Source: Minisyncoccota bacterium
Lineage (GTDB): Bacteria > Patescibacteriota > Minisyncoccia > Phycocordibacterales > UBA9973
NCBI GenBank assembly: GCA_018063015.1
Contig: JAGORC010000004.1
Coordinates: forward strand, 1-40,644
Direction: 5' to 3'
DNA: 40,644 nt
In this document: positions 22,148 through 29,917 of the stretch, piece after piece
How the letters are laid out: each line of letters starts with the position of its first letter
Position numbering within the stretch: position 1 is the first letter of the stretch
The notes under the pieces: model-generated
The model's database searches: none
Seen by the model: only the letters and a program-made list of their open reading frames with translations
What the model was told of the DNA's origin: nothing
Translations under genes and position numbers: made by a program

Positions 22148-22522
22148 ATGGCAACCAAAGAATTAAAAACAAAAAAGCCGAAAACAGCAGCTAAAGCTTC
22201 TAAGAAGGATGACTCAAACGTAGTATTACGTATTAGAGTAAGAGCTTATGAGAGCAAGATATTAGATGCTTCTATAAAGCAAATAATAGACACAGCAATG
22301 CGTCATGATGCAGAGATAGTTGGTCCTGTTCCACTGCCTACTGAGATTAAGAAATATACAGTTAATCGTGCATCTTTTGTCTACAAAAACACACGAGAAC
22401 AATTTGAGATAAGAGTACACAAGAGATTGATAGATATCATTAATCCAAACGCAAAAACAGTGGAAGCACTTACTAACTTGTCCCTTCCATCAGGCGTTGA
22501 TATAGATGTGAAAATGTTATAG
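22148..22522 (+). CDS. rpsJ: 30S ribosomal protein S10
   Basis: The 124-residue uS10 has a Lys/Ala-rich N-terminal extension of about 22 residues before the conserved core LRIRVRAYESKILDASIKQI. GPVPLPTEIKKYTVNR and HKRLIDIINP follow. Besides its ribosomal place it is the NusE antitermination partner of NusG. It follows tuf directly. Confidence 0.95.
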   Translation: MATKELKTKKPKTAAKASKKDDSNVVLRIRVRAYESKILDASIKQIIDTAMRHDAEIVGPVPLPTEIKKYTVNRASFVYKNTREQFEIRVHKRLIDIINPNAKTVEALTNLSLPSGVDIDVKML

Positions 22523-22545
22523 GTTTGTTTTTAGTTTAATCAATT

Positions 22546-23160
22546 ATGAAATTTATTTTAGGAACAAAAGAGAATATGGGAGAGTACTTTGAAGAAGACG
22601 GAAAAGTTGTTCCGGTGACTTTAGTTACTGTTCCTAAAGTAGTAGTTACAAGAGTATTAGAGAAGTCTAAAGATGGCTATGATGCTGTTCAGATTGGATT
22701 CGGTGAGACTAAAGAATCACGACTAACCAAGAGTGAACTAGGACAAAGAAAAGGATTACTATACAGAACTCTAAAAGAATTTAGACTAAGACCAGGAGAA
22801 TCTGTAGCCCTTAAAGAAGGAGACAACATAGATGTATCTGTATTTACCAAGGGAGACAAAATTCAAGTTTCTGGAGTGTCTAAAGGTAAAGGATTCCAAG
22901 GTGTTGTTAAACGCCATGGTTTCGGAGGAGGACCTCGTTCACACGGACAGAAGCACTCAGAGAGAGAACCTGGTTCCATCGGAGGAGGATTAAGAACACA
23001 CGTTCCTAAAGGAATGAGAATGGCGGGACGTATGGGATCTGACAGAATAACACAGAAGAACTTAGAGGTTGTTTTTGTTGATACAGAAAATAACGCCCTT
23101 TTGATAAAGGGAGCATTATCAGGAAGAAAGGGAAGTTTAGTAGAAATAATATCTAGATAA
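22546..23160 (+). CDS. rplC: 50S ribosomal protein L3
   Basis: The 204-residue uL3 has normal length. Typical parts are GTKENMG at the start, SGVSKGKGFQGVVKRHGFGG in the central loop, and GRMGSDRITQKNLEVV. The loop reaches toward the peptidyl transferase centre. It is one base ahead of rplD. Confidence 0.95.
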   Translation: MKFILGTKENMGEYFEEDGKVVPVTLVTVPKVVVTRVLEKSKDGYDAVQIGFGETKESRLTKSELGQRKGLLYRTLKEFRLRPGESVALKEGDNIDVSVFTKGDKIQVSGVSKGKGFQGVVKRHGFGGGPRSHGQKHSEREPGSIGGGLRTHVPKGMRMAGRMGSDRITQKNLEVVFVDTENNALLIKGALSGRKGSLVEIISR

Positions 23161-23161
23161 A

Positions 23162-23821
23162 ATGGAAGCAAAAATTTACAACCAAAAAGGTGAATCAAAA
23201 GGAACTATTTCTCTTCCAGAGAAAGTTTTCGGAGCAAAATGGAGAGCTGACTTGGTACACCAAGTTGTAGAGAGTATGCGCTCAAACAAGCGTGCTGGAA
23301 CAGCAGACACTAAAGATAGAGGGGAAGTGCGTGGTGGAGGAAGAAAGCCTTGGAAACAGAAGGGTACAGGACGAGCTCGACACGGTTCTACAAGATCGCC
23401 TATCTGGGTAGGTGGAGGTGTAACTCATGGACCTCTTTCAGATAAGAACTACAAGAGAAAGATTTCTAAGAAAATGAAAGCACAAGCCCTATTCTCTGTA
23501 TTATCCAAGAAGCTTAAGGATGGAGAAATTGTGTTTGTGGACAATCTTTCACAAGATAAAATAAAGACAAAAAACGCCAAAGATGCAATGGAAAAGATAG
23601 TTAAGGCTCTCGGATGGAAGGTTTCACAATCTTCTAAGCCTAGATTACTTACTGCTTTGTCTGGTAGAGAAGAAAAAACAGAGAAGAGCTTCAGAAATTT
23701 ACCTTTTGCAGAAGTTGTTTTCGTAAAAGATTTGAATCCTCTTACTGTTTTAAATCACAAATATCTTTTGATAGAAAATCCAGAAAAGAGCGTTCTATTT
23801 CTAAGTAATAGAGGAAAATAA
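23162..23821 (+). CDS. rplD: 50S ribosomal protein L4
   Basis: The 219-residue uL4 shows RAGTADTKDRGEVRGGGRKPWKQKGTGRARHGS split over its long loop, then PIWVGGGVTHGP, all diagnostic. The loop lines the exit tunnel. In E. coli L4 represses its own operon through the S10 leader; the tuf leader here has no evident similarity to that target. Confidence 0.95.
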   Translation: MEAKIYNQKGESKGTISLPEKVFGAKWRADLVHQVVESMRSNKRAGTADTKDRGEVRGGGRKPWKQKGTGRARHGSTRSPIWVGGGVTHGPLSDKNYKRKISKKMKAQALFSVLSKKLKDGEIVFVDNLSQDKIKTKNAKDAMEKIVKALGWKVSQSSKPRLLTALSGREEKTEKSFRNLPFAEVVFVKDLNPLTVLNHKYLLIENPEKSVLFLSNRGK

Positions 23822-23825
23822 AAAT

Positions 23826-24098
23826 ATGAAAGATTTAATAATAAAAAATCCAAGAGTAACAGAAAAAGGATCTATGCTAGTAGAAGGCAACGTTTATGCT
23901 TTTGACGTAGCTAAAGATGCCAACAAAAACGAGATAAAGAAAGCTGTTTTCTCTATATATAAAGTTAAACCAGTAAAAGTAAATATCATTCCGATAAAAG
24001 CCAAAAAGATATTTGTTCGTGGTAAAGAAGGAGTAAAGTCAGGAGGTAAAAAGGCCTTAGTTTATTTAAAACAAGGTGACAAGATAGAATTTATATAA
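23826..24098 (+). CDS. rplW: 50S ribosomal protein L23
   Basis: The 90-residue uL23 begins with the IIKNPRVTEKGSMLVE block, with KNEIKKAVFSIYKVKPVKVN and the end GDKIEFI. It sits at the tunnel exit and docks trigger factor and SRP. It is slightly shorter than the E. coli protein. Confidence 0.93.
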   Translation: MKDLIIKNPRVTEKGSMLVEGNVYAFDVAKDANKNEIKKAVFSIYKVKPVKVNIIPIKAKKIFVRGKEGVKSGGKKALVYLKQGDKIEFI

Positions 24099-24101
24099 TT
24101 T

Positions 24102-24950
24102 ATGAAGAAATACAACCCTACAAGTAAATCAAGACGTCAGATGACTCATGTAACATACAGAGGAGTTCTGACTAAGACCAAGAAGGAAAAGTCCCTTGTT
24201 TCTGGATTTAAGCGTTCAGTTGGACGAAATAGCCAAGGTAGAATAACAACCAGACACAAAGGAGGAGGACACAAGAGACTATTTAGAGATGTTGATTTTG
24301 TTTACAAAAAGTTTGACATACCAGCAAAAGTAAAAAGTGTGGAGTATGATCCAAATCGTTCAGGATTTATAGGACTTGCTGTTTATAGAGATGGAGAAAA
24401 GAAATATGTGCTTTTACCTAAATCTTTAAAGCCAGGAGACACATTCGTAGTATCTGAAAAGGCTGAAGTTAAAGTAGGGAACCGCTTACCACTTAGAAAT
24501 ATTCCTGTAGGAACTTTCGTATATAATGTTGAAATCAAACCAAAGGGTGGAGCAAAGATTGCTCGTTCTGCTGGAATATTTGCACAGGTTGTTGCTAACG
24601 CAGACGGATTTACTAACTTAAAAATGCCTTCTACAGAAGTAAGAAAGATAGACGAGAATTCTTGGGCATCTATTGGTTCAGTTTCTAACGAAGAATATCA
24701 CTTACAAAACTTTGGAAAGGCTGGAAGAAGTCGATGGAAGGGTATTAGACCTACAGTTAGAGGTACAGCGATGAACCCAGTTGACCATCCATACGGTGGA
24801 GGTGAAGGAAGACAAGGACGTGGTACAAAAAGACCTAAGACCCTTTGGGGTAAAGTTACAGGAGGACGAAAATCTAGAACTCCTAAAAAATATTCTAATG
24901 TATTTATTGTATCTCGAAGAAAAACAGGTAAAGGAAGAAAATCTTCATAA
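24102..24950 (+). CDS. rplB: 50S ribosomal protein L2
   Basis: The 282-residue uL2 is full length: KSLVSGFKRSVGRNSQGRIT, HKGGGHKRLFRDVDF and the C-terminal GTAMNPVDHPYGGGEGR, whose histidine lies near the peptidyl transferase centre. It closes the first part of the S10 operon; a strong terminator follows. Confidence 0.97.
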   Translation: MKKYNPTSKSRRQMTHVTYRGVLTKTKKEKSLVSGFKRSVGRNSQGRITTRHKGGGHKRLFRDVDFVYKKFDIPAKVKSVEYDPNRSGFIGLAVYRDGEKKYVLLPKSLKPGDTFVVSEKAEVKVGNRLPLRNIPVGTFVYNVEIKPKGGAKIARSAGIFAQVVANADGFTNLKMPSTEVRKIDENSWASIGSVSNEEYHLQNFGKAGRSRWKGIRPTVRGTAMNPVDHPYGGGEGRQGRGTKRPKTLWGKVTGGRKSRTPKKYSNVFIVSRRKTGKGRKSS

Positions 24951-24960
24951 AGAACTATAT

Positions 24961-24987
24961 AAAAAATCCCCGAAAGGGGATTTTTTT
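24961..24987 (+). terminator. Terminator after rplB
   Basis: AAAAAATCCCC-GAAA-GGGGATTTTTT is a perfect 11-bp stem, with the same core as at 13586-13609. It splits the S10 operon, which is continuous in most bacteria. Confidence 0.88.
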
Positions 24988-25065
24988 GTTTTTATTTCAC
25001 AATATATTTATAATTTTGCAACACGATTTTATTTCGACCAATAATTCTAATGCTGGTTTTAAAAT

Positions 25066-25093
25066 TTGACTTTTTTGGCCTATTTGCTAATAT
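25066..25093 (+). promoter_or_regulatory. Promoter of rpsS-rplV-rpsC and onward
   Basis: TTGACT (25066-25071) and TAATAT (25088-25093, preceded by TGC), spacer 16. The predicted start is near 25100. Confidence 0.72.
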
Positions 25094-25099
25094 CGGAGT

Positions 25100-25121
25100 G
25101 AGCTCTTGAGAGCTCGTTTTT
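25100..25121 (+). terminator. Terminator-like hairpin between the rpsS promoter and start codon
   Basis: GAGCTC-TTGA-GAGCTC is followed by GTTTTT and lies wholly between the predicted start (25100) and ATG 25124. The preceding operon already ends at 24987, so this element belongs to rpsS. Confidence 0.65.
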
Positions 25122-25123
25122 AT

Positions 25124-25471
25124 ATGACAAGATCGATTAAAAAAGGAATGTATGTGGACGAAAGGCTACTTAAGAAGATAGCCGGTAAAAGTCCGCTTCA
25201 AACACCAATAATTAAGACCTGGCTTCGTGCCTGTCAGATCTCTCCAGAGATGGTGGGGTTCACTTTTGGTGTGTATAACGGTAAAAGCCACATAGAAGTA
25301 CTGGTTACAGAAGATATGGTAGGTCACAGACTTGGAGAGTTTTCTCCTACAAGGAAATTCGTTAAGCACGGAGGTAAGATGCAGAAGGAACTTGAGGCTA
25401 AGAAGAAAGAAGCTGAAATAGCTCAGGCTAAAGCAGCAACAGAAGCTACCACAGGTGCAGCTAAGAAATAA
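25124..25471 (+). CDS. rpsS: 30S ribosomal protein S19
   Basis: The 115-residue uS19 begins MTRSIKKGMYVDERLLKKI. The frame is open to a TTG at 25106, but that lies in the hairpin. The core ends with MVGHRLGEFSPTRKFVKHGGK, followed by a Lys/Glu/Ala-rich tail of about 25 residues not found in E. coli. It sits in the 30S head with S13. It is the first gene of the second S10-operon segment. Confidence 0.95.
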   Translation: MTRSIKKGMYVDERLLKKIAGKSPLQTPIIKTWLRACQISPEMVGFTFGVYNGKSHIEVLVTEDMVGHRLGEFSPTRKFVKHGGKMQKELEAKKKEAEIAQAKAATEATTGAAKK

Positions 25472-25494
25472 TAGTTCAACAAATTCACTATAAA
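25472..25494 (+). repeat. 23-base intergenic repeat, copy 1 (before rplV)
   Basis: A 23-base element, TAGTTCAACAAATTCACTAT plus AAA, lies right after the rpsS stop. A copy with two A/G differences lies between rpsH and rplF (29340-29362). It contains the internal repeat GTTCA-N4-ATTCA. The function is unknown. Confidence 0.7.
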
Positions 25495-25500
25495 AATATC

Positions 25501-25854
25501 ATGAAAGCATTTTTAAAAAATTACAGACAATCACCAAGAAAAGTTCGTTTAGTTGCAGACCTAATAAAAGGGAAGGGTGTTAGTGAAGCATTACTTGAAC
25601 TTGATTTCTTAGCAAAGAGAGCATCTTCACCAATCAAGAAGTTGCTTGTGTCTGCTATATCTAACGCTAAGAATATGGGTAAAGATCAAGACACTTTGAT
25701 AGTAAAGGAATTAAGAGTTGATAAAGGAATCGTGATGAAGAGAATGATGCCTCGTGCTATGGGTAGAGCATCAAGAATCAACAAAAGAACAAGTCACGTG
25801 ACTCTGCAATTAGGAGAGAAGGTTGTTAAGAAATCAAAAAATAATAAGAAATAA
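25501..25854 (+). CDS. rplV: 50S ribosomal protein L22
   Basis: The 117-residue uL22 starts MKAFLKNYRQSPRKVRLVADLIKGK and keeps the long tunnel loop RMMPRAMGRASRINKRTSH. It forms part of the exit-tunnel constriction with L4. A 23-base intergenic repeat precedes it; rpsC follows after 2 bases. Confidence 0.95.
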   Translation: MKAFLKNYRQSPRKVRLVADLIKGKGVSEALLELDFLAKRASSPIKKLLVSAISNAKNMGKDQDTLIVKELRVDKGIVMKRMMPRAMGRASRINKRTSHVTLQLGEKVVKKSKNNKK

Positions 25855-25856
25855 TT

Positions 25857-26525
25857 ATGTCAAAAATAGTTCATCCATACGCACATAGATTGATAATGTT
25901 AAGAGATTGGAAGTCTCGCTGGTTTGCTGACCCTAAAAAATACAAGGATAACCTAAAAGGCGATGTTCTATTAAGAGAATTCTTAGATAAGAAACTTAGA
26001 GGAATGTATATTTCTTCTATTGAAATAGAGAGAAATCAAAAGGCTACACGTTTCATAATCAAGACTTCTCGCCCAGGTTTAATAATCGGAAGAAGCGGTG
26101 AAGGCGCAACTAAGTTAAAGGAAGAAATAGTAAAGAAAATGGCTAAGTTAGGCCTACCTAAGCTTGAAGATTTCAAACTAGAGATAGTTGAGGTTGGCAA
26201 CCCTGAAGCAGACGCTTCTATCGTTGCTTATATGGTTGCAGAAGGACTAGAAAAGAGAATGCCTTACAGAAGAGTAATGAAACAAGTACTTGAGAAGGTT
26301 ATGGCTACTCGTGGAGTAGAAGGAGCTAGAATAGTTCTAGGTGGCCGTCTAGGAGGTGCTGAAATAGCAAGATCCGAAGAACTAAAGAAAGGATCAATCC
26401 CACTTCAGACATTTAGAGCAGATATTGATTTCAAGAGAGAAAGAGCAACACTTTCATATGGAGTTATCGGTATTAAAGTTTGGATTTATAGAGGGAAAGT
26501 TTTTAATCAGAAAGTAAAGCAATAA
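25857..26525 (+). CDS. rpsC: 30S ribosomal protein S3
   Basis: The 222-residue uS3 begins MSKIVHPYAHRLIM (usually KVHPxGxRLG) and contains the KH domain SRPGLIIGRSGEGATKLKEE. The C-terminal domain has GVEGARIVLGGRLGGAEIARSE. It lies at the mRNA entry tunnel. Confidence 0.95.
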   Translation: MSKIVHPYAHRLIMLRDWKSRWFADPKKYKDNLKGDVLLREFLDKKLRGMYISSIEIERNQKATRFIIKTSRPGLIIGRSGEGATKLKEEIVKKMAKLGLPKLEDFKLEIVEVGNPEADASIVAYMVAEGLEKRMPYRRVMKQVLEKVMATRGVEGARIVLGGRLGGAEIARSEELKKGSIPLQTFRADIDFKRERATLSYGVIGIKVWIYRGKVFNQKVKQ

Positions 26526-26529
26526 AATT

Positions 26530-26952
26530 ATGTTATTACCAAAGAAAGTAAAATTTAGAAAATGGCAGAGTAAGCGTGTAAATATGAAGAAAATTACACC
26601 AGATACACGCGGAAACAAACTTTCGTTTGGATCTTTTGGTCTTAAGTCTGAGTCTTATGCTAGAGTAAAATCAAAACAGATAGAATCAGCAAGAAAGGCA
26701 ATGACTCGAGCACTTGGGAAAAGTGGTAAGTATTGGATTAGAATTTTCCCTGACCGACCTTATACCGCAAAAGCAGCAGAGGTAGGAATGGGAAAGGGAA
26801 AGGGAGATCCACAGGGATACTGTTTTGAAGTATTACCAGGAAGAATAATATTTGAAGTTGACGGAGCAGAAGAAAAGATTGCAAAGGAAGCACTAAGAAA
26901 GGCAGGAACTAAACTTCCAATAAAAGCAAAAGTAATTTCAAGAGTAAAATAA
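26530..26952 (+). CDS. rplP: 50S ribosomal protein L16
   Basis: The 140-residue uL16 begins MLLPKKVKFRKWQ and shows FGSFGLKSESYARVKSKQIESAR, then GMGKGKGDPQGYCFEV where Glu-Tyr-Trp is common. It helps form the A-site region of the 50S subunit. Confidence 0.95.
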   Translation: MLLPKKVKFRKWQSKRVNMKKITPDTRGNKLSFGSFGLKSESYARVKSKQIESARKAMTRALGKSGKYWIRIFPDRPYTAKAAEVGMGKGKGDPQGYCFEVLPGRIIFEVDGAEEKIAKEALRKAGTKLPIKAKVISRVK

Positions 26953-26956
26953 ATAT

Positions 26957-27181
26957 ATGGCAACAAAGGTAAAGAAAGAAAAAGAAAATTTAAAAGGAAT
27001 GGATGGCACAGAATTAACGAAGAAACTCAAGACATTGAGAGAAGATTTAAGAGTTATTAAGTTTAAGGTTGAAGGAGGTAAGGCAGGAAACGTTAAAGAG
27101 TCTCTTATGATAAGAAGAAAAATAGCCCGAGTTTTAACTGAAATGAATAATCCTCTTAATAAAAAAAGTAAAAAGAACTAA
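26957..27181 (+). CDS. rpmC: 50S ribosomal protein L29
   Basis: The 74-residue uL29 has two helices with [21 protein letters not shown] and [18 protein letters not shown]. It binds near L23 at the tunnel exit. The N-terminus is Lys/Glu-rich and slightly extended. Confidence 0.92.
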   Translation: MATKVKKEKENLKGMDGTELTKKLKTLREDLRVIKFKVEGGKAGNVKESLMIRRKIARVLTEMNNPLNKKSKKN

Positions 27182-27186
27182 CATTT

Positions 27187-27444
27187 ATGACAAAGAAATT
27201 AAACAAAGAAATTAAAGATGCTGGAGCTATTCTACAAGGAGTAGTAGTAGGCGACAAGATGAATAAGACAATAGTAGTATCTGTTGGTCGTTTTATTAAG
27301 CATCCTAAGTATGGTAAGTACTATAAAGTAAGCAAGAAGTACAAGGCTCACGACGAAGAGAATACTTACAAAATAGGCGATAAGGTAAAAATAATAGAAA
27401 CAAGACCAATATCAAAAGATAAAAAGTTTAAAGTAATGAATTAA
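27187..27444 (+). CDS. rpsQ: 30S ribosomal protein S17
   Basis: The 85-residue uS17 carries the OB fold core [39 protein letters not shown] and [14 protein letters not shown]. It binds the 5' domain of 16S rRNA. Confidence 0.95.
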   Translation: MTKKLNKEIKDAGAILQGVVVGDKMNKTIVVSVGRFIKHPKYGKYYKVSKKYKAHDEENTYKIGDKVKIIETRPISKDKKFKVMN

Positions 27445-27448
27445 TTAT

Positions 27449-27820
27449 ATGATACAAGTAGGAACATTAGTTAAAATAACAGATAACGCAGGAGGTACAG
27501 TTGGTGGCGTTTTCAAGATTCTAGGTAGCTCTAAGAAGAGATATGCTGGCCTTGGTGAAATCGTTGTGATTTCTGTTAAGGTAGCAAGCCCTAGAAAGGG
27601 AGTAAAGAAAAAGGATGTCCATCAGGCTGTTGTTGTTCGTACAAGAAACGCTCACAGAAGAAAGGACGGTTCTTATATCAGATTTGATGATAACGCTGTA
27701 GTTATACTTGAAAAGGGTAAATTAGATCCAAAGGCTGGACGTGTTTTCGGACCAATACCTAGAGAGCTTGCAGAAAAGGGTTTTCAAAAGATTATTTCAT
27801 TAGCACCAGAAGTAATATAA
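27449..27820 (+). CDS. rplN: 50S ribosomal protein L14
   Basis: The 123-residue uL14 begins MIQVGTLVKITDNAGG and carries VHQAVVVRTRNAHRRKDGSYIRFDDNA and GRVFGPIPRELAEKGFQKI. It contacts 16S rRNA in an intersubunit bridge and is the site of the silencing factor RsfS. Confidence 0.96.
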   Translation: MIQVGTLVKITDNAGGTVGGVFKILGSSKKRYAGLGEIVVISVKVASPRKGVKKKDVHQAVVVRTRNAHRRKDGSYIRFDDNAVVILEKGKLDPKAGRVFGPIPRELAEKGFQKIISLAPEVI

Positions 27821-27824
27821 ATAT

Positions 27825-28043
27825 ATGAAATTAAAAAAAGGAGACAATGTAATAATTTTAACAGGTAAGGATAAAGGAAAGAAAGGCAAGATTGTTCGAT
27901 CCCTTCCTAAGGACAATAAGGTTATAGTTGAAGGCTTAAATATGGTTAGTAAGCATCAACGTCCAAGAAAAACAGGGGAGAAAGGTCAAGTTATAAAGAT
28001 AGCTATGCCAATACATGCTTCAAACGTAAAGAAGGCAGAATAA
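27825..28043 (+). CDS. rplX: 50S ribosomal protein L24
   Basis: This short uL24 (72 residues against about 100) keeps the KOW motif KKGDNVIILTGKDKGKKGKI and VEGLNMVSKHQRP, but the C-terminal strand-rich part is cut. It starts assembly of the 50S subunit. It is one base ahead of rplE. Confidence 0.93.
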   Translation: MKLKKGDNVIILTGKDKGKKGKIVRSLPKDNKVIVEGLNMVSKHQRPRKTGEKGQVIKIAMPIHASNVKKAE

Positions 28044-28044
28044 T

Positions 28045-28611
28045 ATGAAACATCTAACAGTAAAAGAAAAAGAAATAGAAAGTTTTGAAAAAATGAAGGG
28101 AAGCTTTCATTACAAAAATAAAATGGCTGCACCGAAAATGGTGAAGGTTGTTATCAATGTCGGTACTGGAACAATGATGAAGAAGGATAAGAATAAGAAT
28201 ACTTCTATAAGCGACAGACTAGCAAAAATAACAGGACAAAAGACATCACTACGAGGCGCTAAACAATCAATTTCATCTTTCAAAATCCGCCAAGGCGACC
28301 CTGTTGGAGTTTTCGTTACCTTACGAGGTAAGAGAATGTACGCTTTCTTAGAAAAGTTGTTCAATGTTGCTCTACCTAGAACTAAAGACTTCAGAGGAAT
28401 ATCCAAGAAGGCCGTGGACGACATCGGTAATATAACTATCGGAATTAAAGAACATACAATTTTCCCTGAAACAGCAGATGAAGATATCAAAGATGTTTTC
28501 GGACTTTCAATCACATTGGTTTCAACAGCTAAAAGCAAGAATGAAGGCGAAACCTTCTTTACTTTAATCGGTGTTCCTTTCAAGAAAGAGGAAGACAAGA
28601 AAAAGAAGTAA
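28045..28611 (+). CDS. rplE: 50S ribosomal protein L5
   Basis: The 188-residue uL5 shows APKMVKVVINVGTG, AKQSISSFKIRQGDPVGVFV and RTKDFRGISKKAVDDIGNI, with a Lys-rich C-terminus. It binds 5S rRNA and contacts the P-site tRNA. A new promoter follows at once, between this gene and rpsN. Confidence 0.95.
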   Translation: MKHLTVKEKEIESFEKMKGSFHYKNKMAAPKMVKVVINVGTGTMMKKDKNKNTSISDRLAKITGQKTSLRGAKQSISSFKIRQGDPVGVFVTLRGKRMYAFLEKLFNVALPRTKDFRGISKKAVDDIGNITIGIKEHTIFPETADEDIKDVFGLSITLVSTAKSKNEGETFFTLIGVPFKKEEDKKKK

Positions 28612-28613
28612 TA

Positions 28614-28642
28614 TTGACTATTTAGCTTGTGTTTGTTAGTAT
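28614..28642 (+). promoter_or_regulatory. Promoter inside the spc operon, before rpsN
   Basis: TTGACT (28614-28619) and TAGTAT (28637-28642), spacer 17: both hexamers and the spacing equal the secE promoter. The predicted start is near 28649. Confidence 0.75.
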
Positions 28643-28648
28643 GAGTTT

Positions 28649-28762
28649 ACGTTTCCTATAGATCCGTTCTTCTCCTTGAGTACTGAGGAATACGAAGTAT
28701 TTAAGAAAAAGAATGAGATATCATAAGAAATGTAAGGGTAAAAACCCAAATCAATTTTATTT
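28649..28762 (+). promoter_or_regulatory. Leader of the rpsN-rpsH-rplF-...-secY transcript
   Basis: About 114 untranslated bases. Small stems are AATAC-GAA-GTATT and GGGT-AAAA-ACCC (28736-28747), the latter 15 bases before ATG. A 22-codon ORF (28713-28781) overlaps the rpsN start in another frame. No terminator-like T-run is seen, unlike secE, tuf and rpsS. Confidence 0.4.
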
Positions 28763-28948
28763 ATGGCAAAAAAATCAGTAATAGCAAGATCAAATCGAAA
28801 ACCAAAGTTCTCTACTCGACAGAAGAATAGATGTTTTCGTTGTGGAAGAGGCAACGGTTTTATGAGAGATTTCGGTCTTTGCAGAATATGTTTTAGAGAA
28901 TTAGCAAACGAGGGTAATCTTCCTGGAGTTAGGAAGTCTTCTTGGTAA
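28763..28948 (+). CDS. rpsN: 30S ribosomal protein S14, zinc-binding type
   Basis: The 61-residue uS14 is the short, zinc-containing form. CFRCGRGN and the later LCRICF give four cysteines of a zinc ribbon, and it ends in the conserved GVRKSSW. It lies in the 30S head near S3 and S10. It is first after an internal promoter. Confidence 0.96.
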   Translation: MAKKSVIARSNRKPKFSTRQKNRCFRCGRGNGFMRDFGLCRICFRELANEGNLPGVRKSSW

Positions 28949-28955
28949 TAAATTT

Positions 28956-29342
28956 ATGGATCAAATTTCAAACATGATAATAATGATGAAGAATGCATCT
29001 CTTGCGAAGAAAGAGAGTGTTGCTTTTCCTCATTCAAAAATAAAAGAAGCAATATCAGAATGTCTAAAGAAAGAGGGATATATCAATAGCTTTTCTAAGA
29101 AATCAAAGAAAGGAAGAAATGTAATAGAAGTTGAACTTACTTACATAGGCAAGAGTCCAAAGATAAATGACGTTGAAAGAATTTCTAAGCAGTCTAAGAG
29201 AGTTTATTTTGGAGTTAATGATATTTTCCCTATAAGAAATGGTTCAGGATTATTAGTGTTGTCTACTCCTAAAGGGATACTTTCAGGAAAAGATGCTAAG
29301 GCAAATCAAGTCGGAGGAGAAGCTTTATTTAAGATTTGGTAG
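28956..29342 (+). CDS. rpsH: 30S ribosomal protein S8
   Basis: The 128-residue uS8 begins MDQISNMIIMMKNASLAKK and keeps the KIKEAISECLKKEGYI helix. In the C-terminal rRNA-binding part, GSGLLVLSTPKGILSGKDAK replaces the common GxGxxIxSTxxG form, and it ends VGGEALFKIW, where most S8 proteins end GGExLxxVW. In E. coli S8 represses the spc operon at L5. Confidence 0.93.
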   Translation: MDQISNMIIMMKNASLAKKESVAFPHSKIKEAISECLKKEGYINSFSKKSKKGRNVIEVELTYIGKSPKINDVERISKQSKRVYFGVNDIFPIRNGSGLLVLSTPKGILSGKDAKANQVGGEALFKIW

Positions 29343-29362
29343 TTCAGCAAGTTCACTATAAA
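29340..29362 (+). repeat. 23-base intergenic repeat, copy 2 (before rplF)
   Basis: This copy contains the rpsH stop codon itself (TAG 29340-29342) and matches copy 1 (25472-25494) at 21 of 23 positions. Here the internal repeat is perfect: GTTCA-N4-GTTCA. Confidence 0.7.
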
Positions 29363-29372
29363 TAATAAAAAT

Positions 29373-29906
29373 ATGTCAAGAATAGGAAAACAAATAATAG
29401 AAATACCAGCAGGCGTAACAGTTACAAAGAGTAACGATATTTTGAAAGTTGCTGGACCTAAAGGAACACTAGAAAAGTCATTTAGAGATGATATAACTAT
29501 CAAAATAGAAGGTAATACTATAACCCTAGATAAGAAGAGAAACGACAAGTTTTCTAAAGCTCTTTGGGGGACATACGCATCTCATATAAAAAATATGATT
29601 GCCGGAGTTCAAACACCTTATGTTAAGAAATTAATACTTGAAGGAGTAGGATATAAATCAGAAGTTAAAGGAAAAGAGTTTGTATTTGCACTAGGATTTT
29701 CTCATCCAGTTATCGTACCTATCCCTGAAGGCATAACCGCTACAGCAGAGAAAAATCTTATAACCATAACTGGTATAGACAAAGAGCTAGTTGGAAGTTT
29801 TACTGCTATGGTAAGAGCTCTTAAGAAACCAGAACCATACAAAGGAAAGGGTATGAGATATGAAGGAGAAGTTATAAGACGTAAGCAAGGTAAGAAAACT
29901 GCGTAA
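29373..29906 (+). CDS. rplF: 50S ribosomal protein L6
   Basis: The 177-residue uL6 has the two related domains: SRIGKQIIEIPAGVTV with KVAGPKGTLEKSF, then LEGVGYKSEVKGKEFVFALGFSHPV and the end KPEPYKGKGMRYEGEVIRRKQGK. It lies near the sarcin-ricin loop and the factor site. Confidence 0.97.
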   Translation: MSRIGKQIIEIPAGVTVTKSNDILKVAGPKGTLEKSFRDDITIKIEGNTITLDKKRNDKFSKALWGTYASHIKNMIAGVQTPYVKKLILEGVGYKSEVKGKEFVFALGFSHPVIVPIPEGITATAEKNLITITGIDKELVGSFTAMVRALKKPEPYKGKGMRYEGEVIRRKQGKKTA

Positions 29907-29917
29907 TATTTAAATTT

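Noticed and set aside
13586-24987. Two copies of TCCCCGAAAGGGGA as a dispersed repeat or mobile trace
   Set aside because: Both are simple intrinsic terminators after operons with a common stem and GNRA loop; convergent use is enough to explain them.
25106-25123. TTG start for S19 six codons upstream
   Set aside because: It falls inside the leader hairpin, and MTRSIKKG is the conserved S19 beginning.
28110-28598. 162-codon open frame opposite rplE
   Set aside because: It is antisense to a certain ribosomal protein gene and has no start signal or family motif.
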